Positions 52,364-61,388 of a DNA stretch of 64,000 nucleotides are shown piece after piece (positions within the stretch are counted from its first letter, which is position 1; every line of letters begins with the position of its first letter). The notes beneath the pieces are model-generated. The model had not been told where the DNA came from and ran no database searches. It saw only the letters and a program-made list of their open reading frames with translations. The position numbers and the translations under genes are program-made. Where the stretch lies: assembly GCF_003664255.1 (NCBI RefSeq), contig NZ_RCCV01000001.1:3038001-3102000 (forward strand), in the 5' to 3' direction. The stretch is from Micromonospora sp. M71_S20. Its GTDB lineage: Bacteria > Actinomycetota > Actinomycetes > Mycobacteriales > Micromonosporaceae.

Positions 52364-53088
52364 CTGCCACAGCGCGACGCGGCAAGTGGTTTCTGAAGGA
52401 GCCGCGCGCCGACGCCTCCGCCAGGATCTTCCTGCTGCCCTACTCCGGGTGTGGCGCGACGATGTACCGGCAGTGGCCGTCGATGCGCGACGGGGTGGAG
52501 TTCTGCGCGGTCCAGCTTCCCGGCCGGGAGAACCGGATGCGCGAACCCGCGTTCGACTCCTACGAGCAGATGGCCCTCGCCCTCGCCGAGGCGCTGCGGC
52601 CGTACCTCGACGTGCCGTTCGGGCTGTTCGGGCACTGCAGCTCGGCGCTCGCGGCGTTCGAGACCGCGGCGCGCCTCTGCGAGACGGGGCCGGCGCCCGC
52701 GCGACTGTTCGTGTCCTCGGAGGTGGCTCCGCAGGATGGCCCGTACGGCTACTTCCTCGGCCTCGACGACGAGGGGCTGTCGCGTGAGCTGGCCGGGCTG
52801 CTCATCGGTATGGGCGTCCAGCCGCATCCGGGGCTCATCGACCTCACGCTCGGTGTGCTGCGGCACGACGTCGACGTGAACAAGCGCTACGTCAAGCCCG
52901 ATCCGCCTGTCCTGTCCTGCCCGATCACGTCGATCGGTTGGCGGGACGACTACGGTGTCGAGCCCCGGCTGATGGACGGCTGGTCGCGGTGCGGCGAGAC
53001 GCAGACGGTGCTGTTCGACGGTGGACACTACGAGTTCGTCGGCGCGCCGGACGGGCTGCTCGACCTGCTGGTCCGGGGAGTCCGATGA
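52360..53088 (+). CDS. Type II thioesterase-like hydrolase with Cys nucleophile
   Basis: 242 residues of the external thioesterase family: FLLPYSGCGATMYRQWPSM, VQLPGRENRM, LRPYLDVPFGLFGH and the final FDGGHYEFVG with the catalytic His. In the nucleophile elbow, GHSMG of the family is GHCSS: Cys93 takes the place of Ser. Type II enzymes free mis-primed carriers; Cys nucleophiles occur in a few NRPS thioesterases with special release chemistry, for example the beta-lactone-forming domain of ObiF. So transfer or cyclisation instead of hydrolysis is possible. GTGA and ATGA overlaps on both sides. Confidence 0.8.
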   Translation: MTATARRGKWFLKEPRADASARIFLLPYSGCGATMYRQWPSMRDGVEFCAVQLPGRENRMREPAFDSYEQMALALAEALRPYLDVPFGLFGHCSSALAAFETAARLCETGPAPARLFVSSEVAPQDGPYGYFLGLDDEGLSRELAGLLIGMGVQPHPGLIDLTLGVLRHDVDVNKRYVKPDPPVLSCPITSIGWRDDYGVEPRLMDGWSRCGETQTVLFDGGHYEFVGAPDGLLDLLVRGVR

Positions 53089-56000
53089 CCGGTCGTTTGT
53101 CGGCCGCCAAGCAGCGCCTGCTGTCGTCGCGTCGAGGGGCCGGCGCTGCCGTCCCCCGACGCGATCAGGACGTGCCGGTGGAGGCGACGCACCAGCAGCG
53201 GGCGCTGTGGTTCCTCGACCGGTACCTGGGCGCCGGCGCGAACTCGGCGTACAACCTGTACCACGCACTGCGGCTGCGCGGCGATCTCGACGTCGATGTC
53301 CTGCGGGAATGCCTGCGGCAGCTCGTGGCGCGCCACGACGCGCTGCGCACGTCCTTCGCGGAGTCTTCGGACGACCGGCTGTTGCTGCGGGTCGCGCCCG
53401 TTCCCGACACCTTCCCGCTGACGGTCGGTCCGACAGGCCCCGACCTCACCGCGACGGTACTGGCCGAGGCGTCGGTGCCGTTCGATCTCGCGTCCGGGCC
53501 GCTGTTCCGGGCTGCGCTGTTCGAAGCGTCCCCGCGCGAGCACGTGTTGCTGCTGGTCGCGCACCACACCGTGTTCGACGGCGCGTCGCTCGACCTGGTG
53601 ACGGCTGAACTGGCCGCCTCGTACGCGGGGCGGGACGTCGAGCCGCCACCGGTCGACTTCGCGGACTGGGCGGCGTACACGCACGGGCCGGAGCACCACG
53701 CGGTGATCGCGGCGCGGCTCGACGCCGCCGTCGCGCGGCTGTCCGGGGCGCCGCCGCTGCTCGACCTGCCGACGGACCGGCCGCGCGGGCCGGAGCTGTC
53801 GACGGCGGGCGGCACGGTGTCGATCGGCGCCGACGCGGCGGCGCTGAGCGAGCTGTGCCGCGCCGAGGGCGTCACGATGTTCACGGCGGTGCTGGCCGCC
53901 TACCAGCTGCTGTTGTCCCGCTGGTCCGGGCAGTCCGACGTCTGCGTCGGCATGCCGGTGGCCGGGCGCGGGCGGGCGGAACTGGCCCGCGTCGTCGGCT
54001 GCTTCGTCGCGACCGGGGTCGTGCGGACGACGGTCGACCCCGGGTTGACGTTCCGCGCGCTGCTGGCCCGTGTCGCGTCGGCGGTGCACGCCGCCCGGGA
54101 GGACGCCGACGTGCCGTTCGAGCAGGTGGTCGCGCGCCTGCGTCCGGACCGGGCGACCGGCCACAACCCCGTGTTCCAGGTGTTCCTCGACGTGGTCGCG
54201 GACCAGGGCGCACCCGAGTGGCGCGGCCTGACCGCCGAGCCTGTGGTGTTGCCGGTACGCGAGGCGAAGTTCGACCTCAGCCTCACCGTGACGGGGCGCG
54301 GGGACGGCATCGTCGCCGAGCTGACCCACCGCACGGACCTCTTCGACGCCGCCACCGCGTCGCGCTTCCTCGACCAGTTCGTGACACTGCTGGACCGGCT
54401 CACCGCGCGTCCCGACGTCCCGGTGGCCGACGTCTGCGCCCTGTCCGAGGCCGAGATCGCACAGTGGCGCGCCGACGGCAGCGGGGACCTCGTCCCGGTG
54501 CCCGACGTGACGCTGCCGCAGGCCCTCGCGGCGGCCGTCGCCGACCACGCCGACGAGATCGCCGTCCGGTCAGGCGAGGACTCGCTGACCTACGCGGAGC
54601 TGGACCGGCGCGCCACCGCGCTGGCACACCGCCTGGTGGCGGCGGGTGCTGGCCCCGGCGCCACCGTCGCCGTCGCCGTGCCGCGTTCGCTCGACCTGGC
54701 CGTCGCGCTGGGCGCGGTGCTGCGCGCGGGTGCGGCGTACCTGCCGATCGACCTCGACCATCCGGCCGACCGGCTGCGTTTCGTGCTGGACGACGCGCGC
54801 CCGGTGTGTGTGCTGACCACGTCGGCGTCCGTGGAGGTGTTCGCCGGGGTGCTCGTCCTGGCGGTCGACGCCGACCCGGCGACCGCGCCGCGACCGCTGC
54901 CTGCCCCGCACCCGCTCGACCCCGCCTACGTGATCTACACCTCCGGCTCGACGGGGCGTCCCAAGGGAGTCGCGGTGCCGCACCGTGGCATCGTCAACCG
55001 GTTGCGGTGGATGCAGCACGCGTATGGCCTCGTGCCGGGGGAGCGGGTGTTGCAGAAGACGCCGACCACGTTCGACGTGTCGGTGTGGGAGCTGTTCTGG
55101 CCGTTGGTCGAGGGCGCCACCCTCGTCTTCGCCCCGCCCGGCGCGCACCGCGATCCCCTCGCGCTGGCGCGGCTCGTGGTCCGGGAACGGATCACGACGA
55201 TGCACTTCGTCCCGTCGATGCTGGGCGCGTTCCTGGAGGAGCCGGAGGCCGCGCGGGCCGGCGACTGCCTGCGCCGCGTGGTGTGCAGCGGCGAGGAGTT
55301 GCCGGCGGCGACGGTGGCGCGTTTCGCCGCGGTGCTGCCGGGTGTCGAGCTGCACAACCTGTACGGCCCCACCGAGGCGTCGGTCGACGCCACCGCGTGG
55401 GCGTGCGGGCCCGAGGACGCCACGGCGGCGCCGCCCATCGGGCGTCCCGTGTGGAACACGGGCGCGCGGGTGCTCGACGACCGGCTCGGCCCGGTGCCTG
55501 TGGGCGTGGCCGGCGAGCTCTACCTGTCCGGGGTCCAGCTCGCGCTGGGTTACCACCGACGGCCGGGGCTGACCGCTGAGCGGTTCCTGCCCGACCCGTG
55601 GGGGCAGCCCGGCAGCCGCATGTACCGCACCGGTGACCTGGTGCGACGACGCCCGGACGGTGCCCTCGTCTTCCTCGGACGCGCGGACCACCAGGTGAAG
55701 CTGCACGGCCAGCGGATCGAACTCGGCGAGATCGAACAGGTCCTGCGGGACGCCCCGTCGGTCGGCTCCGCCGTCGTCGTGGTCCGCAGCGACCGTCCCG
55801 GCATGGCGCAACTGGTCGCCTACGTCACCGCCGCGCCCGGGACGACCCCGGACGGGCCGGAACTGATCGCGCGGATGCGTGCCGTGCTGCCCGCCGTGAT
55901 GGTGCCGGAGCAGGTGGTGGTGCTCGCCGAGTTCCCGCTCACGACCAGCGGGAAACTCGATCGGAAGGCCCTGCCGGCCCCGGCCGCGCCGCTGTCGTCG

Positions 56001-57662
56001 GCCAAACAGCGTCTACTCGCCAGCCGTCGCACGGTGGTCCGGGACACCCGCGTGGAGCTGCTGTGCGACCTCTTCGCGAAGCTGCTGGGCTTGGACGAGG
56101 TCGGCCCGGACGACGACTTCTTCCGGCTCGGCGGCGACAGCATCGGCTCCATCCGGCTCGTCAGCCAGGCGCGTCGCGCCGGCATCGGCTTCTCCGAGCG
56201 GGCGGTGTTCGAGCAGCGTACGCCGCGTGCGCTTGCCGCCGCGGCCACCGAACCCGTCCCGGAGTCGGGCCTCGCCTCCGGGGCCGACGACGGCGTCGGG
56301 GTCGTCCCGCTCACGCCCATCATGCGGTGGTGGTTGGCGGGCGGCGGCCCGGTCGCCGGATTCCATCAGTCGGTCCTGCTCGACCTGCCGTCGGGAGCCG
56401 GCGAGCCGGCTCTCGTCGCGCTGCTCTCCGCACTGGCCGTACGCCACGACATGCTGCGGGCCAGGCTCTCCGCCGAGGACGGGCGGACGCTGGTGGTGCC
56501 GCCCGCCGCCGAGGTGGACGCGGCCTCCTGGCTCACCCGGGTCGACGACCTGTCCCCGGCCGAGGTGCCGGTGGCCGACCGCCTCGATCCGGCACATCGC
56601 ATGGTCAGCGCCTTCTGGTGCGACCGCGGCCCGGACCGGCCCGGGCAGCTGCTGCTGGCCGTGCACCACCTTGCGGTGGACGGCGTGTCCTGGCGGATCC
56701 TGCTCGACGACGTCGCGGCCGGGTGGGACGACATCACCGCCGGGCGCCCGGTGCGGCTGCCCGCCGTGCCGACCTCGTTCCGTACGTGGGCGAACAGGCT
56801 CGTGCGGGAGGCGCCCGGACGGCTCGCCGAGTTGGACGTGTGGAGGCGTGCGCTGTCCGCGCCCGAACCGCCCCTCGGCGGTCGGCTCGACCCGGCGACC
56901 GACACCGTGGGGAACGCGGGCGAGCTGGTACGCGAGGTGGAGGCGGGCCCGCTGCTCAGCGTGGTGCCCGACCGCTTCCGCGCGGGCGTGGACCACGTAC
57001 TGCTGTGCGCCCTGGCGCTGGCCGTACGGAGCTGGCGCGCACGCCGGGGGACGCCGTCGCAGGTCCTGCGGGTGATGATGGAGGGCCACGGGCGGCAGGA
57101 CGTCGGGCTCGACCTGTCGCGGACGGTCGGCTGGTTCACCGTGCGGCACGTGGCGGTGCTCGACCTGACCGCCACCGACACCACGGCTGCGGCACTGCGG
57201 GCCGTCAAGGAACAGGTTCGCGCCCTGCCGGACGGCGGCCTGGGCTACGGCCTGCTGCGTCACCTCACCGACAGCCCGCTGGCCGCCCTCGCGGAGCCGG
57301 AGGTCGCGTTCAACTACCTGGGCCGGTTCCGCTCCGGCGGCGCGGGCGGCCTCGTCGCGCTGGACGGCGGGACTCCCGCCGCCACCCCGCTCACCAACGC
57401 GCTCGACGTGACCGCGATCGCCTTCGACCACGCGGAGGGCGCCCGGCTGCGGACGACGTTCACGTGGGCGCCGGGCGTGCTGGACGAGGCGTCGGTGCGC
57501 CAGCTCGCCGACCTGTGGGCGGAGGCGCTGAGCACGGTGGCGGGACTGGCCGACAACTCGGACACGCCCCAGGTGACGGCGTCCGACGTGTTCGTCGACA
57601 TGGACCAGGACGAGCTCGACATCCTGCGACTGGAACTCGAGTCGGACTGGGGGGCACGATGA
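53085..57662 (+). CDS. NRPS module C-A-PCP-E, predicted Ser-activating
   Basis: 1525 residues. Condensation domain about 20-440 (QQRALWFLDRYL; HHTVFDG from residue 160); adenylation domain about 465-970 (YVIYTSGSTGRPKG, NLYGPTEASVDATAW, GDLVRRR, TTSGKLDRKAL); carrier protein with Ser1019 in FFRLGGDSIGS; epimerization domain about 1070-1500 (HHLAVDGVSWRILLDD from 1194, EGHGR, VGWFTV, NYLGRF). The GGDS form of the carrier motif is typical before E domains. The specificity residues read by eye, D-V-W-H-V-S-L-V-D-K, match the known serine code nearly exactly, so D-Ser incorporation is predicted. The C-terminal DQDELDILRLELESDWGA may be a docking segment. ATG in ATGA overlap. Confidence 0.9.
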   Translation: MTGRLSAAKQRLLSSRRGAGAAVPRRDQDVPVEATHQQRALWFLDRYLGAGANSAYNLYHALRLRGDLDVDVLRECLRQLVARHDALRTSFAESSDDRLLLRVAPVPDTFPLTVGPTGPDLTATVLAEASVPFDLASGPLFRAALFEASPREHVLLLVAHHTVFDGASLDLVTAELAASYAGRDVEPPPVDFADWAAYTHGPEHHAVIAARLDAAVARLSGAPPLLDLPTDRPRGPELSTAGGTVSIGADAAALSELCRAEGVTMFTAVLAAYQLLLSRWSGQSDVCVGMPVAGRGRAELARVVGCFVATGVVRTTVDPGLTFRALLARVASAVHAAREDADVPFEQVVARLRPDRATGHNPVFQVFLDVVADQGAPEWRGLTAEPVVLPVREAKFDLSLTVTGRGDGIVAELTHRTDLFDAATASRFLDQFVTLLDRLTARPDVPVADVCALSEAEIAQWRADGSGDLVPVPDVTLPQALAAAVADHADEIAVRSGEDSLTYAELDRRATALAHRLVAAGAGPGATVAVAVPRSLDLAVALGAVLRAGAAYLPIDLDHPADRLRFVLDDARPVCVLTTSASVEVFAGVLVLAVDADPATAPRPLPAPHPLDPAYVIYTSGSTGRPKGVAVPHRGIVNRLRWMQHAYGLVPGERVLQKTPTTFDVSVWELFWPLVEGATLVFAPPGAHRDPLALARLVVRERITTMHFVPSMLGAFLEEPEAARAGDCLRRVVCSGEELPAATVARFAAVLPGVELHNLYGPTEASVDATAWACGPEDATAAPPIGRPVWNTGARVLDDRLGPVPVGVAGELYLSGVQLALGYHRRPGLTAERFLPDPWGQPGSRMYRTGDLVRRRPDGALVFLGRADHQVKLHGQRIELGEIEQVLRDAPSVGSAVVVVRSDRPGMAQLVAYVTAAPGTTPDGPELIARMRAVLPAVMVPEQVVVLAEFPLTTSGKLDRKALPAPAAPLSSAKQRLLASRRTVVRDTRVELLCDLFAKLLGLDEVGPDDDFFRLGGDSIGSIRLVSQARRAGIGFSERAVFEQRTPRALAAAATEPVPESGLASGADDGVGVVPLTPIMRWWLAGGGPVAGFHQSVLLDLPSGAGEPALVALLSALAVRHDMLRARLSAEDGRTLVVPPAAEVDAASWLTRVDDLSPAEVPVADRLDPAHRMVSAFWCDRGPDRPGQLLLAVHHLAVDGVSWRILLDDVAAGWDDITAGRPVRLPAVPTSFRTWANRLVREAPGRLAELDVWRRALSAPEPPLGGRLDPATDTVGNAGELVREVEAGPLLSVVPDRFRAGVDHVLLCALALAVRSWRARRGTPSQVLRVMMEGHGRQDVGLDLSRTVGWFTVRHVAVLDLTATDTTAAALRAVKEQVRALPDGGLGYGLLRHLTDSPLAALAEPEVAFNYLGRFRSGGAGGLVALDGGTPAATPLTNALDVTAIAFDHAEGARLRTTFTWAPGVLDEASVRQLADLWAEALSTVAGLADNSDTPQVTASDVFVDMDQDELDILRLELESDWGAR

Positions 57663-59308
57663 CCGGCAGGACCCATCCGGTGTCGATGGGCCAGCGCAGC
57701 ATGTGGAATCTCGACCGCCTCATCGGCGGCGGGCCGGTGCACACGCTCGCCTGGCGGGTGCGGTTGCGCGGGGCGCTGGACGAGGAGGCGTTGCGCGACG
57801 CGTTCGTGGCCGTCATCGACCGCCACGAGCCGTTGCGGACCCGGTTCGCGCAGGACGCCGGCGGGCCCGTCGCGATCGTCGAGGACTCGGTCGAGCTGCC
57901 GTTTCCGGTCGACGACCTGCGCCGGCTGCCCGACGCCACGCGGCAGGCCGCGCTGCGCTGCGCCGAGGACGTGGCGACCGGTTTCGCGCTCGACCGCGCC
58001 CCGCTGCTGCGGGCCCGTCTGCTGCGCCTCGACGACGACCGGTACGACCTGCTCGTCGTCGTACACCACATCGTGTTCGACGGCATCTCGCTCGACCTGC
58101 TCCTCGACGACCTCGCCCTGGCCTACGGCGGTGGCGACAGGACGGGCCTGGACGTGAGTTACGCCGACGCCGTGGCCGAGGAACGGGAGCTGCTCACCGG
58201 TGAGCGTCGGGTCCCGTTGGCGGCGTTCTGGCGCGAGCGGCTCGCCGGGGCGCCACCGGTGGTGCTGCCACCGCCGGACCGGGAACCCGCGGTGGAGCGC
58301 TCCTGGGTCAGCCGGACGTGCAGCCGGAAGCTGCCGGACGTGAGCGGGTTCGCGCGGGGCGAGCGCTGCATGCCGTACGTGGTGTATCTCGCCGCGCTGA
58401 ACGCCCTGCTGTCCCGGCTCACCGGCTCGTCCGACGTCGTCGTCGGCACCCCGGTGTCCAGCCGCCACCGCGCCAGGTTCGAGCGGCTCGTCGGCTACTT
58501 CGTGAACACGGTGGTGCTGCGGACCGAGGTCGCTGACGTGTCGTTCCGAGAGCTGGTACGCCGCCAGCGCGGGGTCGTCTTCGACGCGCTCGACCACCAG
58601 CGGCTGCCGTTCGAAGCGGTCGTCGAGGAGGTCAACCCGGGCCGCGCGAGTGGTTACAGCCCTCTTTTCCAGGTGCTGTTCGCCCTGGTCGAACCGACCC
58701 GGAAGGACGTGTTCGCCGACCTCGCCGTCGACGCCGTCGAGCCGGTCGACAACAACCGGTCGCCGTTCCCGGTGACGTTCAGCGTGATCGACGACCACCT
58801 CCAGGTGGAGTACGCGCCCGCGCTGTACGACGACGCGACGGCCGCGCGGATGGCCGAGCAGTTCGCCACGCTGCTCGACGCCGCGCTGGCCGATCCGGAC
58901 GGCAGGATCGGCGAGCTGACCGCCTTCGTACCCGCACCCGCACGGGGCGAGCGTCCACCCGAGGACGCCGTCCAGGCGGCGGGCGACGAGAACCTGATCC
59001 GCGTCGTGCAGACGGTGTGGAGCGGGCATCTGCACACCGAGGTGACCGATCCGGACGCGGACTTCGTCGGACTGGGCGGGCACTCCCTCGTCGCGTCGCG
59101 GATCGCGATCGAACTCCGGGAACTGTTCGGCCTGGCGGAAGGTCTCTCCGACCTCACCGTGTTCCGCGCGCCGACACCCCGCCTGCTCGCCGGCCACCTG
59201 GCCGCCGCGCTGGGGGAGAACGCGGCCGCCGAGGCGGAGTTCGTCCTGCAACTGCTGACCATGACCGACGAGCAGGCCGAGGCGCAGCTCGCACGGGAGG
59301 AGTCGTGA
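57659..59308 (+). CDS. NRPS: condensation-carrier didomain without adenylation domain
   Basis: 549 residues. Condensation domain about 5-435 (SMGQRSMWNLDRLIGGG; HHIVFDG from residue 136; VVGTPVSSRH; FFVN-like GYFVNTVVLRT), then a linker and a PCP with Ser476 in FVGLGGHSLVAS. No A domain lies between, so the carrier must be loaded in trans, perhaps by the A-PCP protein or by the adenylation gene at the right edge. The last 30 residues are acidic (AEAEFVLQLLTMTDEQAEAQ). ATGA overlap upstream; the stop shares one base with the next ATG. Confidence 0.9.
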   Translation: MTGRTHPVSMGQRSMWNLDRLIGGGPVHTLAWRVRLRGALDEEALRDAFVAVIDRHEPLRTRFAQDAGGPVAIVEDSVELPFPVDDLRRLPDATRQAALRCAEDVATGFALDRAPLLRARLLRLDDDRYDLLVVVHHIVFDGISLDLLLDDLALAYGGGDRTGLDVSYADAVAEERELLTGERRVPLAAFWRERLAGAPPVVLPPPDREPAVERSWVSRTCSRKLPDVSGFARGERCMPYVVYLAALNALLSRLTGSSDVVVGTPVSSRHRARFERLVGYFVNTVVLRTEVADVSFRELVRRQRGVVFDALDHQRLPFEAVVEEVNPGRASGYSPLFQVLFALVEPTRKDVFADLAVDAVEPVDNNRSPFPVTFSVIDDHLQVEYAPALYDDATAARMAEQFATLLDAALADPDGRIGELTAFVPAPARGERPPEDAVQAAGDENLIRVVQTVWSGHLHTEVTDPDADFVGLGGHSLVASRIAIELRELFGLAEGLSDLTVFRAPTPRLLAGHLAAALGENAAAEAEFVLQLLTMTDEQAEAQLAREES

Positions 59309-60072
59309 TGAACACGGACCGGCGCTGGTTTCCCGGCTCCCCGGCCGCCACCGAGGGGATGCAGCTGCTCTGCCTGCCACACGGCGGCGCCGGAGCCTCC
59401 GCCTACCGCTCGTGGCGGGGCAGGCTCGCCGGAACGGCCGATGTCGTGCCGGTCCAGCCGCCAGGACGGGAGGGCCGCTCCGCCGAACCCGCCGAGTGGT
59501 CCATGACCGCCATGACGGAACAGTTCCTCGAACCACTCCAGCGACGGGTGGGGGACCGGCCGTACGCGATCTTCGGGCACAGCATGGGCGCGTTGCTCGG
59601 GTACGAGGCCACGGTCGCCATGTCCGCGGCGGGACGGCCGCCCGAGCTGCTGGTCGTCTCCGGCGCGTCCGCCCCGCAGCTGCCCATGCTCAAGGAACGT
59701 CCCGTGCACAAGATGCCCGAGGACGAACTCGTCGGTCACCTGCGTGAGCTGGCGGGGACCCCGGACTCGGTACTGCGCAACGCGGACCTGCTCGAAATGC
59801 TCGTTCCGACCGTGCGCGCCGACTTCGCGGCCTGTGAGACCTACGTCCACCGGCCGCACCCGCTCCTCGACGTGCCGCTGCTGGTACTCGGCGGCGAACA
59901 GGACGCCGGCGTGCCGGTCGCGACGCTTGCTCCGTGGGGGGAACGGACGACGGCGGGCTGCGCCGTGCACACGTTCCCCGGCGGCCACTTCTTCCACTTC
60001 GACCGGACCGACCAGGTCCTGTCGCTGATCGCCGGTGCGCTCACCGGCTCGGCACGGGGAGCGATCCGATGA
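59308..60072 (+). CDS. Type II thioesterase
   Basis: 254 residues: LLCLPHGGAGASAYRSWRGR, VQPPGREGRS, YAIFGHSMGALLGYEATVAM with the normal Ser nucleophile, LLVLGGEQDAGVPV for the Asp, and FPGGHFFHFDR for the His. A standard proofreading enzyme that clears stalled acyl groups from carriers. It contrasts with the Cys variant earlier in the same operon. GGGAGGAG lies just upstream of the ATG. Confidence 0.9.
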   Translation: MNTDRRWFPGSPAATEGMQLLCLPHGGAGASAYRSWRGRLAGTADVVPVQPPGREGRSAEPAEWSMTAMTEQFLEPLQRRVGDRPYAIFGHSMGALLGYEATVAMSAAGRPPELLVVSGASAPQLPMLKERPVHKMPEDELVGHLRELAGTPDSVLRNADLLEMLVPTVRADFAACETYVHRPHPLLDVPLLVLGGEQDAGVPVATLAPWGERTTAGCAVHTFPGGHFFHFDRTDQVLSLIAGALTGSARGAIR

Positions 60073-61388
60073 CCAACAAGATCGATTACGTGATCAAGCC
60101 CGCCGCCCGGCTCGACGCCGCCGCCAGGGCGGAGCGGAGCCGGGACGCGACGTTCGGCCGGGTGTTCACCGAGCACATGGTCACGCTGCGCTGGAACGAG
60201 GAGTCCGGGTGGCACGACGGCCGCGTCGAGCCGCTGGCTCCGCTGTCGATCGACCCGGCGACGGTCGGCCTGCACTACGGCCAGATCGTCTTCGAAGGGC
60301 TCAAGGCGTACCGACTGGCCGACGGTGGCATCGGCGTGTTCCGCCCGGACCGCTACGCCGAACGGTTCCAGCGTTCGGCGGCGCGGCTGATGATGCCACA
60401 GCTGCCGACAGACGAGTTCGTCGGCGCGATCGAGCACCTGATCCGCCTCGACGCCGACTGGGTGCCGCGCGAGGCCGACCGCAGCCTCTACCTGCGGCCG
60501 CTGCTGTTCGCCGCCGACGCCGACCTGGCACTGGGCCCCTCGCGCAGCTACACGTTCGTGCTGATGGCGTTCGTCACGGAGATGTTCTTCGGTGCCAAGC
60601 GGGCGATCGACGTGTGGCTGTGCGAGGACTACGTGCGCGCCGCGCCCGGCGGTGTCGGGGCCGCCAAGTACGCGGGCAACTACGCGGTCACCTACGCGGC
60701 ACAGGCACAGGCCACCGAGGAGGGCTGCGACCAGGTCGTCTGGCTCGACGCACGGGAACGCCGCTGGGTGGAGGAGCTCGGCGGGATGAACCTGCTCTTC
60801 GTCGAGGGGCAGGACGGGCGACTGGTCACCCCACCGCTGGCGGGCACGATCCTGCCCGGCGTGACCAGGCAGTCGATCCTGGAGCTGGCCGACACCGTCG
60901 GTCTGACCGCGGTCGAGCGCCCGATCTCCGTCGACGAGTGGGAGGAGGGCTGCCGGACCGGCCGCATCACCGAGGTGTTCGCCTGCGGCACGGCCGCCCA
61001 GATCACCTCCGTCGGACGGGTCCGGGGCCGCGACCGTGAGTGGCTGATCGGCGACGGCAGCCCAGGACCTGTCGCCGAACGGCTCGGCGCGCTGCTTGCC
61101 GGCATCCACCGGGGCACCGAGCAGGCCCCCGGCGACTGGGTGCACCGCGTCGGTGGGCCCGACGCCGACATCGGCGAGACCGTGACCCTGATCTGGCGGG
61201 AGGTCCTGGCGATCGCCGTCGACGCCGACTCGGACTTCTTCGAGTCCGGCGGGCACAGCGTGGCCGTGCTGCAGGTCCTCAACCGGATCCAGGAGCAGCT
61301 CGGCACCGAGATGTCGGTGCGTGACCTCTTCGAGAATCCCGTGCTCGGCGACTTCGTCGACGTGGTGCGGACGCGGGTGCACGGATGA
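60069..61388 (+). CDS. Branched-chain aminotransferase (IlvE-like) fused to a carrier protein
   Basis: 439 residues. Residues 1-about 345 are a class IV PLP aminotransferase like IlvE: LHYGQIVFEGLKAYR, YLRPLLFAADADLALG, Schiff-base Lys200 in GGVGAAKYAGNYAVT, EELGGMNLLFVE, TGRITEVFACGTAAQITSVG. After a short linker (RGTEQAPGDWVHRVGG) residues about 365-439 are a PCP, with Ser397 in DFFESGGHSVAVLQVLNRI. Ordinary IlvE ends before this part. The carrier may hold the ketoacid or amino acid next to the aminotransferase, giving on-line amination of a tethered alpha-keto thioester. Start in ATGA overlap. Confidence 0.9.
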   Translation: MTNKIDYVIKPAARLDAAARAERSRDATFGRVFTEHMVTLRWNEESGWHDGRVEPLAPLSIDPATVGLHYGQIVFEGLKAYRLADGGIGVFRPDRYAERFQRSAARLMMPQLPTDEFVGAIEHLIRLDADWVPREADRSLYLRPLLFAADADLALGPSRSYTFVLMAFVTEMFFGAKRAIDVWLCEDYVRAAPGGVGAAKYAGNYAVTYAAQAQATEEGCDQVVWLDARERRWVEELGGMNLLFVEGQDGRLVTPPLAGTILPGVTRQSILELADTVGLTAVERPISVDEWEEGCRTGRITEVFACGTAAQITSVGRVRGRDREWLIGDGSPGPVAERLGALLAGIHRGTEQAPGDWVHRVGGPDADIGETVTLIWREVLAIAVDADSDFFESGGHSVAVLQVLNRIQEQLGTEMSVRDLFENPVLGDFVDVVRTRVHG

